A stretch of 64,000 bases of DNA from DASQUK01 sp046726215 (lineage in GTDB: Bacteria > Actinomycetota > Acidimicrobiia > Acidimicrobiales > VFJN01), in contig JBKPAA010000008.1 of the NCBI GenBank assembly GCA_046726215.1, positions 28,545-92,544 on the forward strand. The letters run 5' to 3'. Under the pieces are notes generated by a model. That model saw only the letters and a list, made by a program, of their open reading frames with translations. It ran no database searches and was not told the DNA's origin. A program made the position numbers and the translations under genes. Below are positions 16,478 through 25,400 of this stretch, one piece after another; the first letter of the stretch is position 1, and each line of letters begins with the position of its first letter.

Positions 16478-17020
16478 GTGTCTGACGAGGCGCTCTTCGC
16501 GGGGTACGCCTCGGGAGACCCGGAGGCGGCGGCCCACTTCGTCGACCGATTCCAGCGCCGCATCTACGGGTTGGCGCTCGCGATCGTGCGCGTCCCGGTG
16601 GAAGCCGAGGAGGTCGCCCAGGAGGCCTTCGTCAGAGCGTGGCGGTTCGCAGCCAGCTTCGACGAGCGCCGGGGATCCGTGGCGGCCTGGCTGCTCGGCA
16701 TCACCCGCAACGTGGCGCTCGACAGCGTGCGGGGACGCGGCCGCCGTCCCGAACCGGTGGCCGATCCGGCCCCGGATGTCGGCGCCGACCCGCTGGACAT
16801 CGCCGACGCCATCGAGCGCCGCGCCGACGCCCGGCGGGTGGCCGACTTGATGCGAGCGCTGCCGGACTCGCAGCGCCGGGCACTGGTGGCCGTGACGCTG
16901 TGGGGGATGACCACCCGCGAGGTCAGCGAGATGGCGGGCATCCCCCAGGGCACCGTCAAGACCCGGGTACGCCTGGCGCTGCGCAAGCTGCGCGACGAGA
17001 TGGGGGCGCCGATCCCATGA
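16478..17020 (+). CDS. ECF RNA polymerase sigma factor
   Basis: About 180 residues. Region 2 contains VEAEEVAQEAFVRAWRFAASF and region 4 contains LPDSQRRALVAVTLWGMTTRE, then IPQGTVKTRVRLALRKLRDEM. The GTG at 16478 lies 10 bases after AGAAGG; the GTG at 16469 is an alternative. Its gene precedes that of a zinc-type anti-sigma factor, so it is probably held inactive at the membrane until a signal arrives. It resembles the SigK/RskA group. Likely targets are itself and the divergent lipoprotein/cytochrome pair. Confidence 0.92.
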   Translation: MSDEALFAGYASGDPEAAAHFVDRFQRRIYGLALAIVRVPVEAEEVAQEAFVRAWRFAASFDERRGSVAAWLLGITRNVALDSVRGRGRRPEPVADPAPDVGADPLDIADAIERRADARRVADLMRALPDSQRRALVAVTLWGMTTREVSEMAGIPQGTVKTRVRLALRKLRDEMGAPIP

Positions 17021-17111
17021 GCCGGCTTCGCCCGCCCGCCCCCCTCCGCTCATCGGCGTGCCTACGGCGCGCCAATGAGGGATCGCCGCGTCGCGGAGTC
17101 GAGGTCGCTCG

Positions 17112-17819
17112 ATGACGCCGCTGCGGTGCTCCCAGTTGCGCGACATGGCGCCGGACGTGGCGCTCGGGCTCCTGACCGGGGAGGAGCGTGCGCTGGCGTT
17201 GGCCCACCTGGAGGGCTGCGCCGCCTGCCGGGCGGACGTGGCGTCGCTGGCGGCCGTCGCCGACGAACTGCTGCTCACCGGACCCGAGGAACAACCGCCG
17301 CAGGGGTTCGATCGCCGCGTGCTTGCCCGCCTCACCGAGGTGCGAGCCGCCGAGGCGCCGGCGCCGACCCGCAGCGCCGGGCCCGCGCATCTCCATCGAC
17401 GCGGGCGCCATCGCCGTCCCGACCGGCGGCGGCTCGCGGTCGGGGTGCTGCTGGCCGCCGCGGCGGCCGCGGTCGTGCTGGCGGCGGCCGTCCTCGTGAA
17501 CCGTGACCAGTCGACGTCCGTGGCGGCCAGGGCCCAGATGATCACCGGGGTGGGCGAGGTCGTGGGCACGGCCACGGTCCGCACCGGCGACCCGGCCACG
17601 CTGGCCGTCGACGTGCCGGGCTGGGACGAGACCGCGCCGGCGGGCGCCGCCTACTGGTTGGCCGTCGAGCTGGACGACGGTTCGCGGACGATGACCCCGA
17701 TCGGCACCGATCACACCTGGTGGAAGGTGCCATTGGGTGGCGACGCCGACGAAGTGGCCACCGTCTCGGTGCTCGACGGCGAGGGCCGGGTGTGGTGCTC
17801 GGGCGACTTCACCACGTGA
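17112..17819 (+). CDS. membrane anti-sigma factor with ZAS zinc motif (RskA-like)
   Basis: A 235-residue protein. The N-terminal anti-sigma domain has the zinc motif His32-x3-Cys36-x2-Cys39. A single membrane helix lies at about 107-128 (VGVLLAAAAAAVVLAAAVL). The extracytoplasmic part resembles the RskA C-terminal domain (AYWLAVELDDGSRT). It should bind the sigma factor encoded 91 bp upstream and release it after regulated proteolysis. The ATG at 17112 begins MTPLRCSQL; there is no clear alternative. Confidence 0.9.
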   Translation: MTPLRCSQLRDMAPDVALGLLTGEERALALAHLEGCAACRADVASLAAVADELLLTGPEEQPPQGFDRRVLARLTEVRAAEAPAPTRSAGPAHLHRRGRHRRPDRRRLAVGVLLAAAAAAVVLAAAVLVNRDQSTSVAARAQMITGVGEVVGTATVRTGDPATLAVDVPGWDETAPAGAAYWLAVELDDGSRTMTPIGTDHTWWKVPLGGDADEVATVSVLDGEGRVWCSGDFTT

Positions 17820-17924
17820 CGGGCCAGCTACCACCACGAGGCGCTCAGCTTCGGTAATCTCTGCGGCCACCGCGCCGGCCTGGGAAGGGCGCGACGCCCC
17901 GCCGGGAGAAGGGCACAGATCTAC

Positions 17925-20327
17925 ATGCATCCGGACTTGCCGCAGGAGCAGGCCTATTTCGATCGCGCCCTGGCGTTGCGCGACCGCCAGCATGCGGTGC
18001 TCGAGCGGGCGCCGAGCCTGTCGGCTCACCCCAAGGCCGTGCTCGAGCTGCGCCGGCGGGTCAGCGGGCTGGGCGTTGTGGATCCCGACGAGGCGGTCGC
18101 CTTCGGCCGGATCGACGCCCGCGGCCAGCGCTGGTACATCGGCAAGGGCGCCATCTGGGACGACAACAACGATCTCGTGGTGGTCAACTGGCAGGCCCCG
18201 ATCGCGGCGCCGTTCTACACCGCGACGCCCCGCGATCCCGAGGGCCTCGACGCGCGACGTGTGTTTCGCTGCCAGGGCAACCAGATCCAGGCCATCGAGG
18301 AACTCGTGTTTCGTGACCTGGCCGAGGCGATCGTCGAGGGCCGCGAGCCCGGGCCGGTGCTGTCCGACGCCCTGCTCGACTCGCTCGGGCGGGACCGCTC
18401 GGGCGAGTTGGCTGAGATCGTCGCCACGATCCAGGCCGCCCAGTACGACGTGATCAGCCGCGACGTCGACAAGTTGCTGGTCGTGCAGGGCGGGCCCGGC
18501 ACCGGCAAGACGGTGGTCGGGCTCCATCGGGTGTCGTGGCTGCTGTTCAACCTCCGCGACCGCTTGGAGCCGAACGACGTCCTCATCGTGGGCCCGAATC
18601 CGGCGTTCGTCCGGTACATCTCGTCGGTGCTTCCGTCGCTCGGTGACGAGGCCGTGGTGCAGCTGCCGCTGTCGGCGCTCGGGCCGCGCGTACGCATCGG
18701 CCTCGTCGACCCGCCGGCCGTGCGCCGCCTCAAGGGCGACCGACGGATGCTGCGGTTGCTGGAGCGGGGCCTGCGCAACCGCCAGCGCGTCACGACCGAC
18801 GACGTCGATCTGCGCGTGGGGGGCCGGCGGGTCTCGCTCAACGGCCGGCGGATCGCGACACGGGGTCGGCAGCTTCTCGGGCGACCGCACAACGAGGCCC
18901 ACCGCGAGCTACGGGCGTTCGTGATCGACGAGGCGCGCCGCCAGCTGACCCGGGCCGGCGTCCGCGACCTCGGGGCCTTCGAGATCGGTGGCCGGGGCGA
19001 GTCGGGCCGCGAGATCGACAACTACCTCGAGCGGGTGTGGCCACAGCTCACCCCGCAGTCGTTCCTCGTCGACCTGCTGTCCAGCCGCCAGCAGCTCGTC
19101 ACGGCGGCGCTCGGCACGCTGCGCGACACGGAGATCGAGCTGCTGGCGCTTCCCTCGGGGACCCGCGTCGGCACGTGGCAATGGTCGGTGGACGACATCT
19201 CGTTGCTCGATGCCGCCGACGCCCTGCTCAACGGGCGGCCAGCCAGCTACGAGCACATCGTCGTCGACGAGGCGCAGGACCTGTCACCGCTGCAGCTCGA
19301 ATCGATCCGGCGCCGTTCGCGCTCCGGTTCGATGACCGTCCTCGGGGACCTGGCTCAGGCGACCAGCCCCTGGGCTCACGAGTCGTGGGACGAGGTGGTC
19401 GAGCAGCTCCGCCAGAACGGGGTGGCGCACGAGACCGTCGAGCTCGAGCTCGGCTACCGCCTGCCGGCCGAGGTCCACGAGGTCGCCATGCGCCTCCTGC
19501 CGGAGGTGGCACCCAGCCTGCGGAGCCCTCGGGCGGTACGGCGGACGGGCCACGACGTGATGGTGACGACCACCGCCCCGAGCGACCTGGCGACCGTGTC
19601 GGTGGCGACGATCCGCGACCTGTTGGGCACCGGGCTGATCGGCGTCGTCTGCCCGGTGGCCGTGCGGGCGGAGCTGGCCCGCAGCCTCGACGCCGACGGG
19701 TTGGCCTGGTCGCCCGAGCTCCGGGCGGCGACATCGCCGGTTGTGGTGCTGGCGGCCGACGAGGTCAAGGGCCTCGAGTTCGACTGCGTCGTGGTCGTCG
19801 AGCCGGCGCAGATCGTCGCCGAGGCCGAGCACGGCCTGCGGTCCCTGTTCGTCGCCCTCACCCGCTGCACGAGCCGGCTCGCCATCGTGCACGCCGAGCC
19901 GCTGCCCGAGGTGCTGGGGTTGACCCCGGTCGAATCAGGGCCTCCGGCTGCGGCCACCGAGGGAGAGAGCGAGCGGGATGGCGTCGTGGTGGACTTGGCC
20001 GCCAGAGGCGACGACGAGACCAGCGGCGTCGTCGTGAACCTGTCGGTCGTCGACGAGGACGAGCCGAGCGGCGCCGTGGTCGTGGATCTCGCCCAGGCCC
20101 TTGGCCAGGCCGCCGCAATCGGGCCGGCCGAGAGCGAAACCCTCGACCCGATCGACGCCGCCATCGCCCGGGACGCGTTCGATGGACTCGAACGGCAGAT
20201 CGCGCAGGCGATCGCCGCCACGGTGGCCGAGAGGATCGTTGCCACCATCCGTCCCGAGCTGTTGCCGGCCGTGGCCGAGGAGCTCACGAGGCTCCTCCAA
20301 CCCGACCACGAGGACGGGGCCGGCTAG
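17925..20327 (+). CDS. helD: HelD-class UvrD-like ATPase with repeat-bearing tail
   Basis: An 800-residue superfamily I ATPase that in actinobacteria pries apart stalled RNA polymerase and recycles it; some members (HelR) give rifampicin tolerance. The N-terminal coiled coil starts DLPQEQAYFDRALALR, the usual HelD insertion arm. Walker A is GGPGTGKTV near residue 190, Walker B VVDEAQD near 447, and a late motif is ADEVKGLEFD near 611. The last 115 residues are extra: three VVVDL-like repeats in acidic linkers, then a helical end (residues about 740-795). Length is somewhat above mycobacterial HelD. Confidence 0.9.
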   Translation: MHPDLPQEQAYFDRALALRDRQHAVLERAPSLSAHPKAVLELRRRVSGLGVVDPDEAVAFGRIDARGQRWYIGKGAIWDDNNDLVVVNWQAPIAAPFYTATPRDPEGLDARRVFRCQGNQIQAIEELVFRDLAEAIVEGREPGPVLSDALLDSLGRDRSGELAEIVATIQAAQYDVISRDVDKLLVVQGGPGTGKTVVGLHRVSWLLFNLRDRLEPNDVLIVGPNPAFVRYISSVLPSLGDEAVVQLPLSALGPRVRIGLVDPPAVRRLKGDRRMLRLLERGLRNRQRVTTDDVDLRVGGRRVSLNGRRIATRGRQLLGRPHNEAHRELRAFVIDEARRQLTRAGVRDLGAFEIGGRGESGREIDNYLERVWPQLTPQSFLVDLLSSRQQLVTAALGTLRDTEIELLALPSGTRVGTWQWSVDDISLLDAADALLNGRPASYEHIVVDEAQDLSPLQLESIRRRSRSGSMTVLGDLAQATSPWAHESWDEVVEQLRQNGVAHETVELELGYRLPAEVHEVAMRLLPEVAPSLRSPRAVRRTGHDVMVTTTAPSDLATVSVATIRDLLGTGLIGVVCPVAVRAELARSLDADGLAWSPELRAATSPVVVLAADEVKGLEFDCVVVVEPAQIVAEAEHGLRSLFVALTRCTSRLAIVHAEPLPEVLGLTPVESGPPAAATEGESERDGVVVDLAARGDDETSGVVVNLSVVDEDEPSGAVVVDLAQALGQAAAIGPAESETLDPIDAAIARDAFDGLERQIAQAIAATVAERIVATIRPELLPAVAEELTRLLQPDHEDGAG

Positions 20328-20381
20328 CGTCGTCCCAAGCAAGGCCCAATGGTCGCCAAGCGGCCAGTGCCGGGAGCGCGG

Positions 20382-21560
20382 ATGCGTCTGGGTGACAATC
20401 GAGGCACAGCGAGGTTCCGGGCGGACCTCGAGACCTGGCTCGACGAGCATCAGCCCCCCGGAACGCGTGCGCTCGATCCGCCCTTGTCAAGCGGTCACCT
20501 GCCCGATTGGGCCCGGGAATGGCAGCGCACGCTGTTCGACGCCGGATGGCTCATGCCCCGCTGGCCGGCGGGGCTCGGCGGCCGCGGCGCCGGACCGGTG
20601 GAGCACCTTGCGTACCTGGAGGAGATGTCGCGCCGCCAGGTTCCCCGGTCACTCAATCCCCAGGGGCTCGACGTGTGCGCGCCGGTGCTGGTCGAGCACG
20701 GCACCGATGAGCAGCGGGAGCGCTGGACGCTGCCCACCTTGTGGGGCGACATCACGTGGTGCCTGGCGGTCAGTCACGAAGGCGTGCTCCCGGGCGAGAC
20801 GATGCCGCCCGGGTTCCGGCTCGCCCAGCGCGACCGCGAGCTGGTAGTGAGCGGCCGAGCGCCGGCGCCGCCGGGCGCCCAACATGCCGACTGGTGCCTG
20901 TGTGCGGCGCAGGTCGTCGGCCGCATCCGGGGCGGACCGGAGGACCTGGCGGTGCTGGTGGTGGACCTACGGGCCACCGGCGTGGTGCGGCCACTCCGGC
21001 CCGAGGCGACCGACGCCGCCCACGATCCCGACGAGATCATCTTCGACGATGTGGTGCTGGGCATCGACGCCGTCGTCAACGCCTCCGGCGGTGCGGGCGT
21101 CGTGGAGGCGGCGCGGGCGCACGAACGCACGGCGCGCTGGACGGCCCGCCTGCTCGACGCCCAGCGAGCCCTCGAGGCACTGGTGGCCGCCAGCCAGGCG
21201 CGGGGCCTGGCCCAGGACCCCGTCTTCCGCGACACGGTGGCGGCGCTGCGCGTCGACTGCGAAAGCGCGCGCGCGCTGGCGTACCGGGCGTTCGCCAAGG
21301 AGGCCTCGGGCCGCCCGGCGCCGGAACTGACGATGCTCCCACTGATGACCCAGGAGTTGTGCCGGAGGGTCTACCTGGCCGGCACCGAGGCGCTGGGTAG
21401 CGACGGCATCGATCTCGCGCTCGGTGGGCCCTTCCCGTGGCCGAGCGGCGCGTGGCCGTCGCAGTGGCTGGCGGCGTTGGCCGAGACCGCCACGGTCAAC
21501 ACCCTCACGGAGCAGGAACGGGTCGCCGCTCGGGTGCTCGGGCTACCGCCCGGTAGATAG
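20382..21560 (+). CDS. acyl-CoA dehydrogenase family protein
   Basis: A 392-residue flavoprotein of the acyl-CoA dehydrogenase superfamily. The N-terminal helical domain includes WLMPRWPAGLGGRG and VLVEHGTDEQRERW, the middle strand region starts DITWCLAVS, and the C-terminal helices follow. It is compact and shows few canonical residues; the usual C-terminal GGTQ-type FAD motif is replaced by AGTEALGSDG. Such proteins often form heterodimers with a second dehydrogenase-like chain in steroid or fatty-acid degradation. The ATG at 20382 follows GGGAG. The neighbouring convergent gene encodes another divergent member. Confidence 0.8.
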   Translation: MRLGDNRGTARFRADLETWLDEHQPPGTRALDPPLSSGHLPDWAREWQRTLFDAGWLMPRWPAGLGGRGAGPVEHLAYLEEMSRRQVPRSLNPQGLDVCAPVLVEHGTDEQRERWTLPTLWGDITWCLAVSHEGVLPGETMPPGFRLAQRDRELVVSGRAPAPPGAQHADWCLCAAQVVGRIRGGPEDLAVLVVDLRATGVVRPLRPEATDAAHDPDEIIFDDVVLGIDAVVNASGGAGVVEAARAHERTARWTARLLDAQRALEALVAASQARGLAQDPVFRDTVAALRVDCESARALAYRAFAKEASGRPAPELTMLPLMTQELCRRVYLAGTEALGSDGIDLALGGPFPWPSGAWPSQWLAALAETATVNTLTEQERVAARVLGLPPGR

Positions 21561-21596
21561 CAACACTCTCTCGCTCAAGGGCGAGGGACGAGGGGC

Positions 21597-22898
21597 TCAA
21601 AGGCCGAGCACCGCCGCCAGGCCGGCGCTGGCCGGCTGGCGCTTCGGCACTCGGAACAGTTCGTCCGCGACGACGCGACGGTGGTCGGCCGACGACCCCA
21701 GCAGCAGCTCGCCCGACTGTGCGCGGCGCACCCAGAGCTGGGCGTCGGCCCGTCGGGGGCCCCTCCGGTGGATCTCCAGGCTGCTGGCGACGATGAGCCG
21801 CTGACAAGCGCCGGCGGCCGCCTTGGCCTGGGAGGCGATGACCATCGCGCGCTCGTGGCTCTCGGCGACCGCCGCGGTGGCCTGATACACGATGGCCCGG
21901 GTTCGCTCGAGCGCTCCGGCCATCTCGGCCAGGCTGTGCCTGACGGCCTGCGGCGGTGTTCTCACCGACAGGGGAGCGGGGGGAGCGGGTTGGTCGGCGC
22001 GCCGGCCCACGGCCCGCTCCGGCCCGCCGGCCGCCCCGTTGGATCCGTTCGGCCCGGCAGACGTGTCACCGTTGGCCTCGCTGGCCTCGGGGTCGCCTCC
22101 CACCGACCGCACCGGAAGGTCGAGCGCGGCCTCCAGCGATGACTGGAACAGCGCGCCGCACACGCCGACCGTGTCGAGCGCCATGCCCACCGTCGCCATG
22201 GCGACCGTGGCCGCCACGGCCGGCGTCGCGTCGACCGTGACCTCCGGGTCGCCCAGCATCCGGGCATCGGGGACCCACACACCGTCGAGGTCGAGGTTGC
22301 CGAGGGAGCGCGTGCCGTCCAGGCTCTCGACCCGGACGAAGGTGACCTCCGCCGCTGGCACCACGAACAGCCCCAGCGTGCCGGAGGGACGCCGGGCAGC
22401 GACCACTATCTCGTCGACCTCTTCACAGCAGAGCACCTGCCGCTTGTGGCCACCGAGGACCCAGCCGTCGCCATCGCGAGCGGCCGTGGCACCGATGCTG
22501 AAGGGATCCCAGCGGCCGCCTTCGTAAAGGGCGAGCGTGCCGTTGAGCTGGCCGGCGGCCACCGCCGACAGGAAGCGGTTCACCTGGGCGGGGGAGCCGG
22601 CCTCCCGCACCGCGGGCACGAACTGCGTCGCCGTGGCCAGGAACGGCCCCGGCGCCGCCGCCCGGCCCAGCTCCTCGAGCACCACCGCCAACTCGACGAA
22701 GCTACGGCCGAGGCCCCCCAGGTCGACGTCGATGGTGAGGGCCGGCCAACCCAGCCAGGCGAGCTGGGTGCGGAACCCCTCGGCATCGGCGCCGCTGACG
22801 GCCACCTCGCGGACCAGGCGGGGAGGGCACTCACGGGTGAGGGTTGCGCGAGCGCTGTCGCGGAGCTCCAGCTGCTCGTCAGTGAACTCGAGGTGCAT
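21597..22898 (-). CDS. acyl-CoA dehydrogenase-like protein with low-complexity insertion
   Basis: A 433-residue member of the acyl-CoA dehydrogenase superfamily, with MHLEFTDEQLELRDSARATL at the start and WPALTIDVDLGGLGRSFVE in the helical domain. Around residues 255-310 the expected RxQFGxPIxxFQ segment is replaced by a Gly/Ser/Pro-rich stretch of about 50 residues, after which the fold resumes at PPQAVRHSLAEMAGALERTR. The C terminus carries the usual IHRRGPRRADAQLW-type helix. FAD binding may therefore be altered. It could pair with the convergent chain at 20382 as a heteromer; this is inference. The ATG at 22898 is preferred over an upstream start at 22991. Confidence 0.8.
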   Translation of the reverse strand: MHLEFTDEQLELRDSARATLTRECPPRLVREVAVSGADAEGFRTQLAWLGWPALTIDVDLGGLGRSFVELAVVLEELGRAAAPGPFLATATQFVPAVREAGSPAQVNRFLSAVAAGQLNGTLALYEGGRWDPFSIGATAARDGDGWVLGGHKRQVLCCEEVDEIVVAARRPSGTLGLFVVPAAEVTFVRVESLDGTRSLGNLDLDGVWVPDARMLGDPEVTVDATPAVAATVAMATVGMALDTVGVCGALFQSSLEAALDLPVRSVGGDPEASEANGDTSAGPNGSNGAAGGPERAVGRRADQPAPPAPLSVRTPPQAVRHSLAEMAGALERTRAIVYQATAAVAESHERAMVIASQAKAAAGACQRLIVASSLEIHRRGPRRADAQLWVRRAQSGELLLGSSADHRRVVADELFRVPKRQPASAGLAAVLGL

Positions 22899-23017
22899 GA
22901 CGTACCTCTGTTGTCCTGACGTCCCCAGGACGCCACCGGGTTGGGGAGAAGCGGGCGCCGCTAGCACGACGATAGGCGCGATTCTTGCCACGCACCGAGA
23001 AAAGTTCCCGGGCCAGG

Positions 23018-23635
23018 TCAGACGACACGCGTGCCAACGCCGTGGGGCAGGCGCAGCCCGTGGGCCAGGACATCGAAGGCGTCGTCTATCAGGGCTTCCA
23101 GGGCGCCGACCCGCTCACGCTCCTGCCACACGTCGATGGCTACCCGCAAGGCCCCCAGCGTCGCAGTCACGACCAGCGCCGGGTAGGCGTCGAGACCCGG
23201 GTCGAGGTCGGTCCGCCGGGCGACCTCCTCGGTCATGCGCCGCTCGACCTCCGCGAACCACGCTGCGCGGGTGACGGCCAGCGAATGGTGCCTCTGGATC
23301 AGCCGGTGGCGGATCACCCACTCGTCGCCCCCGGCCTGCAGCCGCTCGGCGGCCGCCAACACCACGGCTCGGAGGGCGTCGAGCGGTGCCTCGTCCTCTG
23401 GCCGGTCGAGCAGGTCTGCGAGCAGGGCTGAGGACTGGGCCGGGGCGATCCCGACGATGGCGTCCTCCTTCGACGAGAAGTAGTTGAAGAACGTCCGGGG
23501 CGACACGCCGGCCGCCTCGGCTATCGCCTCGACGGTCACCCGCTCGGGGCCGAGCTCGTCGGCGAGGCGGAGGGCGGCCCTGGCCAGGGCCTGATGGGTC
23601 TCGGCCTTCTTTCGCTCGCGCAGGCCTTCACGCAT
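23018..23635 (-). CDS. TetR family transcriptional repressor
   Basis: About 205 residues. The N-terminal helix-turn-helix contains VTVEAIAEAAGVSPRTFFNYFSSKEDAI, the standard TetR signature, and the rest is the ligand-binding helical bundle. The ATG at 23635 overlaps the last 8 bases of the MFS gene, so the two are translationally coupled. It most likely represses the operon through the palindrome at 25328. The inducer is probably a substrate of the transporter. Confidence 0.94.
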   Translation of the reverse strand: MREGLRERKKAETHQALARAALRLADELGPERVTVEAIAEAAGVSPRTFFNYFSSKEDAIVGIAPAQSSALLADLLDRPEDEAPLDALRAVVLAAAERLQAGGDEWVIRHRLIQRHHSLAVTRAAWFAEVERRMTEEVARRTDLDPGLDAYPALVVTATLGALRVAIDVWQERERVGALEALIDDAFDVLAHGLRLPHGVGTRVV

Positions 23636-25277
23636 GCTCTCGCTCGGGCTCACGGTCACCGTCCCCGTTCGTGGTCGTGGAGGCATGTCCGTTCCCGTTG
23701 CTACCGACGGTGATCGGCATCAAGTCCACCACGTCGGCCCGACCGTTGCTCGCAATCTCGGCCTCGCGGGCGACGTGTCCCGACGAGGTGCGCAGCTGCT
23801 TCTCCTTGAGGAACCAGGTGAGCACCCAGCCCGCCAGCACGAGCGGTACCGCCCACAGGAACACGGTGGTGATGGCATCGGCGAAGGCGCTGGCGGTCTG
23901 CGCCCGCTGCTCGAGCGGGAGCTGGTTGATCGCCGCGGGCGTCAGGTTCTCGGGCACGGCGTTGCCGAGCAGATGAGTGAGCCGGCTGGTGAACACCGCA
24001 CCGAAGATGGAAACGCCGATCGAGCCGCCGATGGTCCGGAAGAACGTGACGGTCGAGGTCGCCACGCCCAGATCGGCGATCGGCGCCTCGTTCTGAGTCG
24101 CCAGCACCATGACCTGCATCACCAGGCCTATGCCGGCGCCCAGCACGAACATGTAGATGCCGGACTCCCAGCGGCTGCTGCCCACGTCGAGGGTGGAAAT
24201 GAGGAACAGGCCCAGGCTCGCCACCGCCATCCCGAGTACCGGGAAAACCCGGTAGCGGCCGGTCCGGGTGATGATCTGACCGGCGGTGATCGACGCACTG
24301 AGCAGGCCCGCCATGACCGGGACGATCAGGAGGCCGGAGTTGCTGGCCGATGCGCCGTTCGCCACCTGCAGGAAGGTCGGCAGGTAGGTGATCGCGCCGT
24401 ACATGGCGACGCCCACGATGAGGCTCACGGCCGCAGCGATGCGGAAGGTGGGGAGCCGGAACAGCCGCAGGGGCAGCGTCGGTTCGGCGACCCGCCGTTC
24501 GACGGCCACGAATGCGGCGAGCAGGACGGCGGTGACCACGCCGAGGCCGATGATGACGCCGGAACCCCACTCGAACTCGGTACCCCCCCATGTCGTCAGG
24601 AGCACCAACGCCGAGATGGCGCCGGACAACAGGGCGATGCCCGCCCAGTCGATGTGCACCTGGTAGCGGTAACGCGTCGCCGGCAGGACGGCGCTGGTCA
24701 CGACCAGGGCCAGGATGCCGAGCGGCAGGTTGATGTAGAACACCCAGCGCCACGACAAGTGGTCGGTCAGGAAGCCGCCGAGGAGGGGGCCGGCGACGCT
24801 GGCGGCACCGAACACGGCGCCGAAGTACCCCATGTAGCGTCCCCGTTCCCGCGGGCTCACGATGTCGCCGATCAACGCCTGGGCCAGCACGATGAGGCCG
24901 CCCGCGCCCACGCCCTGCACCGCCCGGAAGATGATGAGCATGCCCATCGACGTGGCGACGCCCGACAGCATGCTGCCGACGAGAAACACGACGATGGCCG
25001 ACTGGAAGAGGCGCTTGCGCCCGTAGAGGTCGCCGAGCTTGCCGTAGACGGGGGTGGCGACGGTCTCCGCCAGCAGGTAGGCGGTGACGACCCACGACAG
25101 GTGGTCGAGCCCGCCGAGGTCGCCGGTGATGGTCGGAAGGGCCGTGGCCACGATCGTCTGGTCGATCGCGGCCAAAAGCATCCCGAGCATGATCCCGGAA
25201 AAGACGATCAGCACCTGCCGGCGCGGCAGACCGCCGGCCGCGGGCGCGGCGGCGGTTACGGGAGACATCACTTCCAT
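23628..25277 (-). CDS. MFS drug exporter, EmrB/QacA (DHA2, 14-helix) family
   Basis: A 549-residue transporter with 14 predicted helices. Motif A appears as GKLGDLYGRKRL and motif C as GPLLGGFLTD. The first helix begins LIVFSGIMLGMLLAAIDQTIVATALPTI, with the acidic residue (AAIDQTIV) typical of DHA2 pumps. The C-terminal 60 residues are cytoplasmic and polar. ATGs at 25277 and 25268 are both usable, AAGGAA precedes the first, and a start at 25346 would overlap the operator. It probably exports hydrophobic toxic compounds. It is the first gene of an operon with the TetR repressor. Confidence 0.95.
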   Translation of the reverse strand: MEVMSPVTAAAPAAGGLPRRQVLIVFSGIMLGMLLAAIDQTIVATALPTITGDLGGLDHLSWVVTAYLLAETVATPVYGKLGDLYGRKRLFQSAIVVFLVGSMLSGVATSMGMLIIFRAVQGVGAGGLIVLAQALIGDIVSPRERGRYMGYFGAVFGAASVAGPLLGGFLTDHLSWRWVFYINLPLGILALVVTSAVLPATRYRYQVHIDWAGIALLSGAISALVLLTTWGGTEFEWGSGVIIGLGVVTAVLLAAFVAVERRVAEPTLPLRLFRLPTFRIAAAVSLIVGVAMYGAITYLPTFLQVANGASASNSGLLIVPVMAGLLSASITAGQIITRTGRYRVFPVLGMAVASLGLFLISTLDVGSSRWESGIYMFVLGAGIGLVMQVMVLATQNEAPIADLGVATSTVTFFRTIGGSIGVSIFGAVFTSRLTHLLGNAVPENLTPAAINQLPLEQRAQTASAFADAITTVFLWAVPLVLAGWVLTWFLKEKQLRTSSGHVAREAEIASNGRADVVDLMPITVGSNGNGHASTTTNGDGDREPEREHA

Positions 25278-25327
25278 GCGATTCCTTGTGGAGCCTGGGG
25301 CCGGAGCTACCACCCGACACTCTAGAG

Positions 25328-25350
25328 AAAGTTGCAGGAGATGCAACTTT
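25328..25350. promoter_or_regulatory. TetR-type operator
   Basis: AAAGTTGCA and TGCAACTTT form a perfect 9-bp inverted repeat around a 5-base spacer GGAGA. It lies about 50-70 bp upstream of the MFS start in a GC-rich genome, where such an AT-rich dyad stands out. Repression by the operon's own TetR protein is inferred. Confidence 0.8.
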
Positions 25351-25400
25351 GCGCTTCGTGCAGCTATTCCCGCAGCGGCTCGACAGGGAACCGGGCCGAC

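Noticed and set aside
16347..16478. ECF-type promoter between lipoprotein and sigma genes
   Set aside because: No convincing GGAAC-type -35 and CGTC-type -10 pair with 16-17 bp spacing was found, so it is not claimed.
23634..25325. Long open frame opposite the MFS transporter
   Set aside because: Its product is rich in Arg, His, Gln and Asp with no domain. It mirrors the transporter gene codon bias and has no ribosome site.
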